The notes under the pieces were generated by a model. That model ran no database searches and was not told the origin of the DNA. It was given only the letters and a program-made list of their open reading frames with translations. Below are positions 4,606-7,066 of a DNA stretch of 7,066 bases, piece by piece (position 1 is the first letter of the stretch; every line of letters begins with the position of its first letter). Position numbers and translations under genes: made by a program. Location: contig JAITXS010000172.1 of assembly GCA_031284645.1 (NCBI GenBank), positions 1 to 7,066 of the forward strand. The letters run 5' to 3'. The stretch comes from Spirochaetaceae bacterium. Lineage in GTDB: Bacteria > Spirochaetota > Spirochaetia > Treponematales > Breznakiellaceae.

Positions 4606-7066
4606 GCGCCAGTGTCGGATTTTTTTATACCCAGCTCCCCTGGAATTTTATTTCAAAATTCCATGAGGGCGTTGTCATTCAAAAAGACGGAATCCTGCAA
4701 AGAACTTTTGCCTACCGGGGGCCGGATTTGGACAGCTCGGCGGCATTTTATATTAATGATATGTCTATCCGTTTTAATGATTGTGTTAAAAGATTGGGCG
4801 GCTCTTGGGCCTTGCAATTTGAGGCGCAAAGAACCTATACCCAAGCATATCCGGGAGGAACATTTGAAAATCTCGCCCCCTATCTTGTCGACAGGGAAAG
4901 AGAAGATGCTTTCGGTCTTATCGGTGCGCATTTTGAATCAAGTTATTTTCTCACCTTCATCTACAAGCCGCCGTCCGAAAATATTAAAAAACTTACATCC
5001 ATGTTTATTCAAAGTAGCGGGGAATCAAGCCAGCTTAGTGTAGAACAAAATATAAAATATTTTATTCAGGAGACCAACACCATAATAGATATTTTACGGA
5101 CTAAAATACAAATCGATCCGCTGGATAACGAACAGACTGTCGCCTATTTGCATAGCTCAATATCAACTAACAGGCATTATATTAAATTACCTGAACATTC
5201 CATTCGTCTTGACAAAATACTTCCCGATCAGGAACTTATCACATCTTTAACCATGAAGTTAGGAGAACAGTATATCCCAATTATCGGCGTTAATGATTTC
5301 CCCGAAGCAACCTATCCGGCTATTCTTGACAATCTGAACAGGGCCCTTTTGGAATACCGGTGGGTGACGCGCTTTATATGCACGGATAAAGAGGAAGGGA
5401 AAAAAGAGGCGGAAAAAAAAGAAAAAGCACACCGGGGAAACAGAACCTCTTTTTTTCAACATCTTTTTGCCAAGAAAGATGAACCGGTCCGGGAAAAAAA
5501 TCATGGTGCCGCCATTAAAGAAGACGATGCGGCTCTTGCCGGTATTGAGATTGAAACTGATATTTCTGCACTCGGCTATTACACCAGCAATGTCATGGTA
5601 TGGGATAAATCCCTTGCTGCTGCAAAAAAAAAGTCCGATATGGTTAAGGCGATAATTAATAGCGCCGGTTTTACCTGTAAGGAAGAGACATTTAACGCAC
5701 TTGAGGCTTTTAAATCAATGATGCCGGGACAAGTTCACGCGAACTTCCGCGCTGTGCCTATCCTTACAACGACCCTCGCGCATATTGTGCCGCTATCCTC
5801 CATCTGGAGCGGCATGGAATTCAACCGGCACGCCGGAGAAATTACCGGCTGCGATACCCCACACCTTATCTGCTCAACTAATGAGGGTACACCGTTTTTT
5901 CTGAATATCAACCCCACTGATGTAGGGCATACCACCGTATGGGGCCCCACCGGCGCCGGTAAATCAACTTTTTTAAACCTGCTTGAATTACAGTTTTTTA
6001 AGTATCCGGCGTCTCAAATTATTGTCTTTGACAAAGGCAGAAGTTGCCGCCTGCCCTGCCTTGCCTCAGGCGGACTGTTCTATGAACCGGCGGCTGAAAA
6101 TGCCGCCGGTGTTTCTTTTCAGCCCTTGCGTGAACTGGAATCAGAACGCGATATCACTTTTGCGGTTGAATTTATAGAAGCTTTACTGCGTATGCAAAAA
6201 TACACCATTAATCCGATCATGAGTAAAGCCATTAAGGATGGTATCGAGCTCTTGAAAAATAAGGCCGTTGAGGCCCGTACGCTCACCTCGTTTGTCCAGT
6301 ATACCAACTACATGGATGAGCAGACAAAACAGCCAATTATTAAAGATGGCTTGTCCCCCTACACGTTAGGCGGCGCTTATGCACGTGTCTTTGATAATGA
6401 CAGCTCAGATATGTCGCTTGATTCCCGTTTTATCGCGTTTGAGATGGAATATCTCATGGGACTCGGGGAGGCTTGTGTCCTTCCGGCGTTGGTTTATCTG
6501 TTTTATTTTATCGAGAAAAAATTTGACGGACGTCTTACCATGCTTGTTCTTGATGAGGCGTGGCTCTTTTTAAAACATCCGGTCTTTGCCGATAAAATTA
6601 CTGAATGGCTTAAAACCCTGCGGAAAAAAAATGTCTTCGTTGTTTTTGCAACGCAGGACGTCGCTGATGTCGTCAATTCCCCATTGAAAACCACCATCAT
6701 CCAGCAATGCCTTACCAAAATATATCTTGCCGACCCTATGGCTGCCACGGAAGGCATGATCTATGCCTATAAAGCCTTCGGCCTCTCAGACCCGGAAATT
6801 TTATGTATCGCCAACGCACAAATGAAAAAAGATTATTATTATACAAGCCCTTTAGGTTCCCGTCTTTTTCAGCTCAATTTGGGGAAGATTACCCTTTCCC
6901 TCATCGGCACGGCAGATCATAAAATGCTTGATTCCCTTGTCAGGGAACATCCATTACCTGCTTATGATTTTTGCGCCGAGATACTGGATAAAAAAGGTGT
7001 ACATTATCAGCACTTGCTGGACGCAAACGAAGTGCCGAAAACAAAAACGCACGACCACTATCAGCC
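4602..7066 (+). CDS. trbE: TrbE/VirB4-family secretion ATPase (3' end beyond window)
   Basis: This is the largest ATPase of the channel; it energises pilin extraction and substrate transport at the inner membrane. Reading from ATG 4602, the frame is open for 821 codons to the right edge with no stop, close to the full length of RP4 TrbE (about 850), so only a short C-terminal piece is probably missing. The N-terminal CagE/TrbE/VirB domain includes DGILQRTFAYRGPDLDSSA. A charged Lys/Glu linker occurs at about 262-300, as commonly seen in TrbE. Walker A is GPTGAGKST at 448-456 (Lys454), followed by VFDKGRS. Walker B is MLVLDEAW at 647-654, and a later conserved motif is LRKKNVFVVFATQD at 673-686. 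The start overlaps the trbD stop by four bases (ATGA), with no strong Shine-Dalgarno, so coupling to trbD is likely. Several A8-A9 runs occur, but the frame is intact through them. Confidence 0.96.
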   Translation, partial: MSASVGFFYTQLPWNFISKFHEGVVIQKDGILQRTFAYRGPDLDSSAAFYINDMSIRFNDCVKRLGGSWALQFEAQRTYTQAYPGGTFENLAPYLVDREREDAFGLIGAHFESSYFLTFIYKPPSENIKKLTSMFIQSSGESSQLSVEQNIKYFIQETNTIIDILRTKIQIDPLDNEQTVAYLHSSISTNRHYIKLPEHSIRLDKILPDQELITSLTMKLGEQYIPIIGVNDFPEATYPAILDNLNRALLEYRWVTRFICTDKEEGKKEAEKKEKAHRGNRTSFFQHLFAKKDEPVREKNHGAAIKEDDAALAGIEIETDISALGYYTSNVMVWDKSLAAAKKKSDMVKAIINSAGFTCKEETFNALEAFKSMMPGQVHANFRAVPILTTTLAHIVPLSSIWSGMEFNRHAGEITGCDTPHLICSTNEGTPFFLNINPTDVGHTTVWGPTGAGKSTFLNLLELQFFKYPASQIIVFDKGRSCRLPCLASGGLFYEPAAENAAGVSFQPLRELESERDITFAVEFIEALLRMQKYTINPIMSKAIKDGIELLKNKAVEARTLTSFVQYTNYMDEQTKQPIIKDGLSPYTLGGAYARVFDNDSSDMSLDSRFIAFEMEYLMGLGEACVLPALVYLFYFIEKKFDGRLTMLVLDEAWLFLKHPVFADKITEWLKTLRKKNVFVVFATQDVADVVNSPLKTTIIQQCLTKIYLADPMAATEGMIYAYKAFGLSDPEILCIANAQMKKDYYYTSPLGSRLFQLNLGKITLSLIGTADHKMLDSLVREHPLPAYDFCAEILDKKGVHYQHLLDANEVPKTKTHDHYQ

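Noticed and set aside
5624..5632. A9 run in trbE (and A8 runs near 2066 and 6624) as programmed slippage sites
   Set aside because: The zero frame stays open and keeps family motifs through each run. There is no downstream stop or conserved alternative frame to suggest functional slippage, and Lys-rich, AT-rich genes often contain such runs.
4612..6573. Several 60-143 residue open frames on both strands across the right part of the window
   Set aside because: They lie in other frames of one continuous 821-codon trbE frame that carries all the expected ATPase motifs.

Overview
The window is a stretch of a conjugative element. All genes are on the + strand and form one tightly packed transfer operon of the P-type (TrbB-TrbI / VirB-like) type IV secretion class. 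The order is: 3' end of a probable relaxase, traG (coupling protein), a copG-like ribbon-helix-helix gene, trbB (VirB11 ATPase), trbC (VirB2 pilin), trbD (VirB3) and trbE (VirB4 ATPase, running off the right edge). This is the gene order of Tn4371-like integrative conjugative elements and related plasmids. The host should be a diderm (Gram-negative-type) bacterium, because the Trb channel spans two membranes. The moderately AT-rich, Lys/Ile/Tyr-rich coding style is not that of classical high-GC proteobacterial hosts. A spirochaete such as Treponema is one possibility, but nothing in the sequence fixes the taxon.

Layout: 1-290 relaxase tail (partial); 287-2344 traG; 2346-2780 RHH protein; 2767-3720 trbB; 3721-3943 the only real intergenic gap; 3944-4348 trbC; 4348-4605 trbD; 4602-7066 trbE (partial, about 821 codons visible). 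Junctions other than the trbB-trbC gap overlap or nearly touch (4-base GTGA and ATGA overlaps, a 1-base TAATG overlap, a 14-base overlap, and a 1-base gap), which suggests translational coupling. How they work together: the relaxase nicks and carries the DNA strand; TraG docks it to the channel; TrbB and TrbE power pilus assembly and transport; TrbC is the pilin; TrbD is the small inner-membrane partner of TrbE. The RHH protein is a candidate regulator or accessory DNA-binding protein.

Two things are out of the ordinary. First, the trbB-trbC gap holds what looks like an inserted miniature inverted-repeat element of about 148 bp (3756-3903). It has 27-bp terminal inverted repeats (25/27 matches, one arm carrying an extra 8 bases), an apical 7-bp hairpin, and a flanking direct repeat AACAC (AACACAT if the next two bases are counted). 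Removing it with one repeat copy would leave an ordinary 70-base gap. Second, the pilin leader contains a 66-bp in-frame tandem duplication (3968-4099), so the prepilin has two successive basic-plus-hydrophobic leader segments before a single AXA cleavage site. I see no wholly new system: the secretion genes themselves are canonical.
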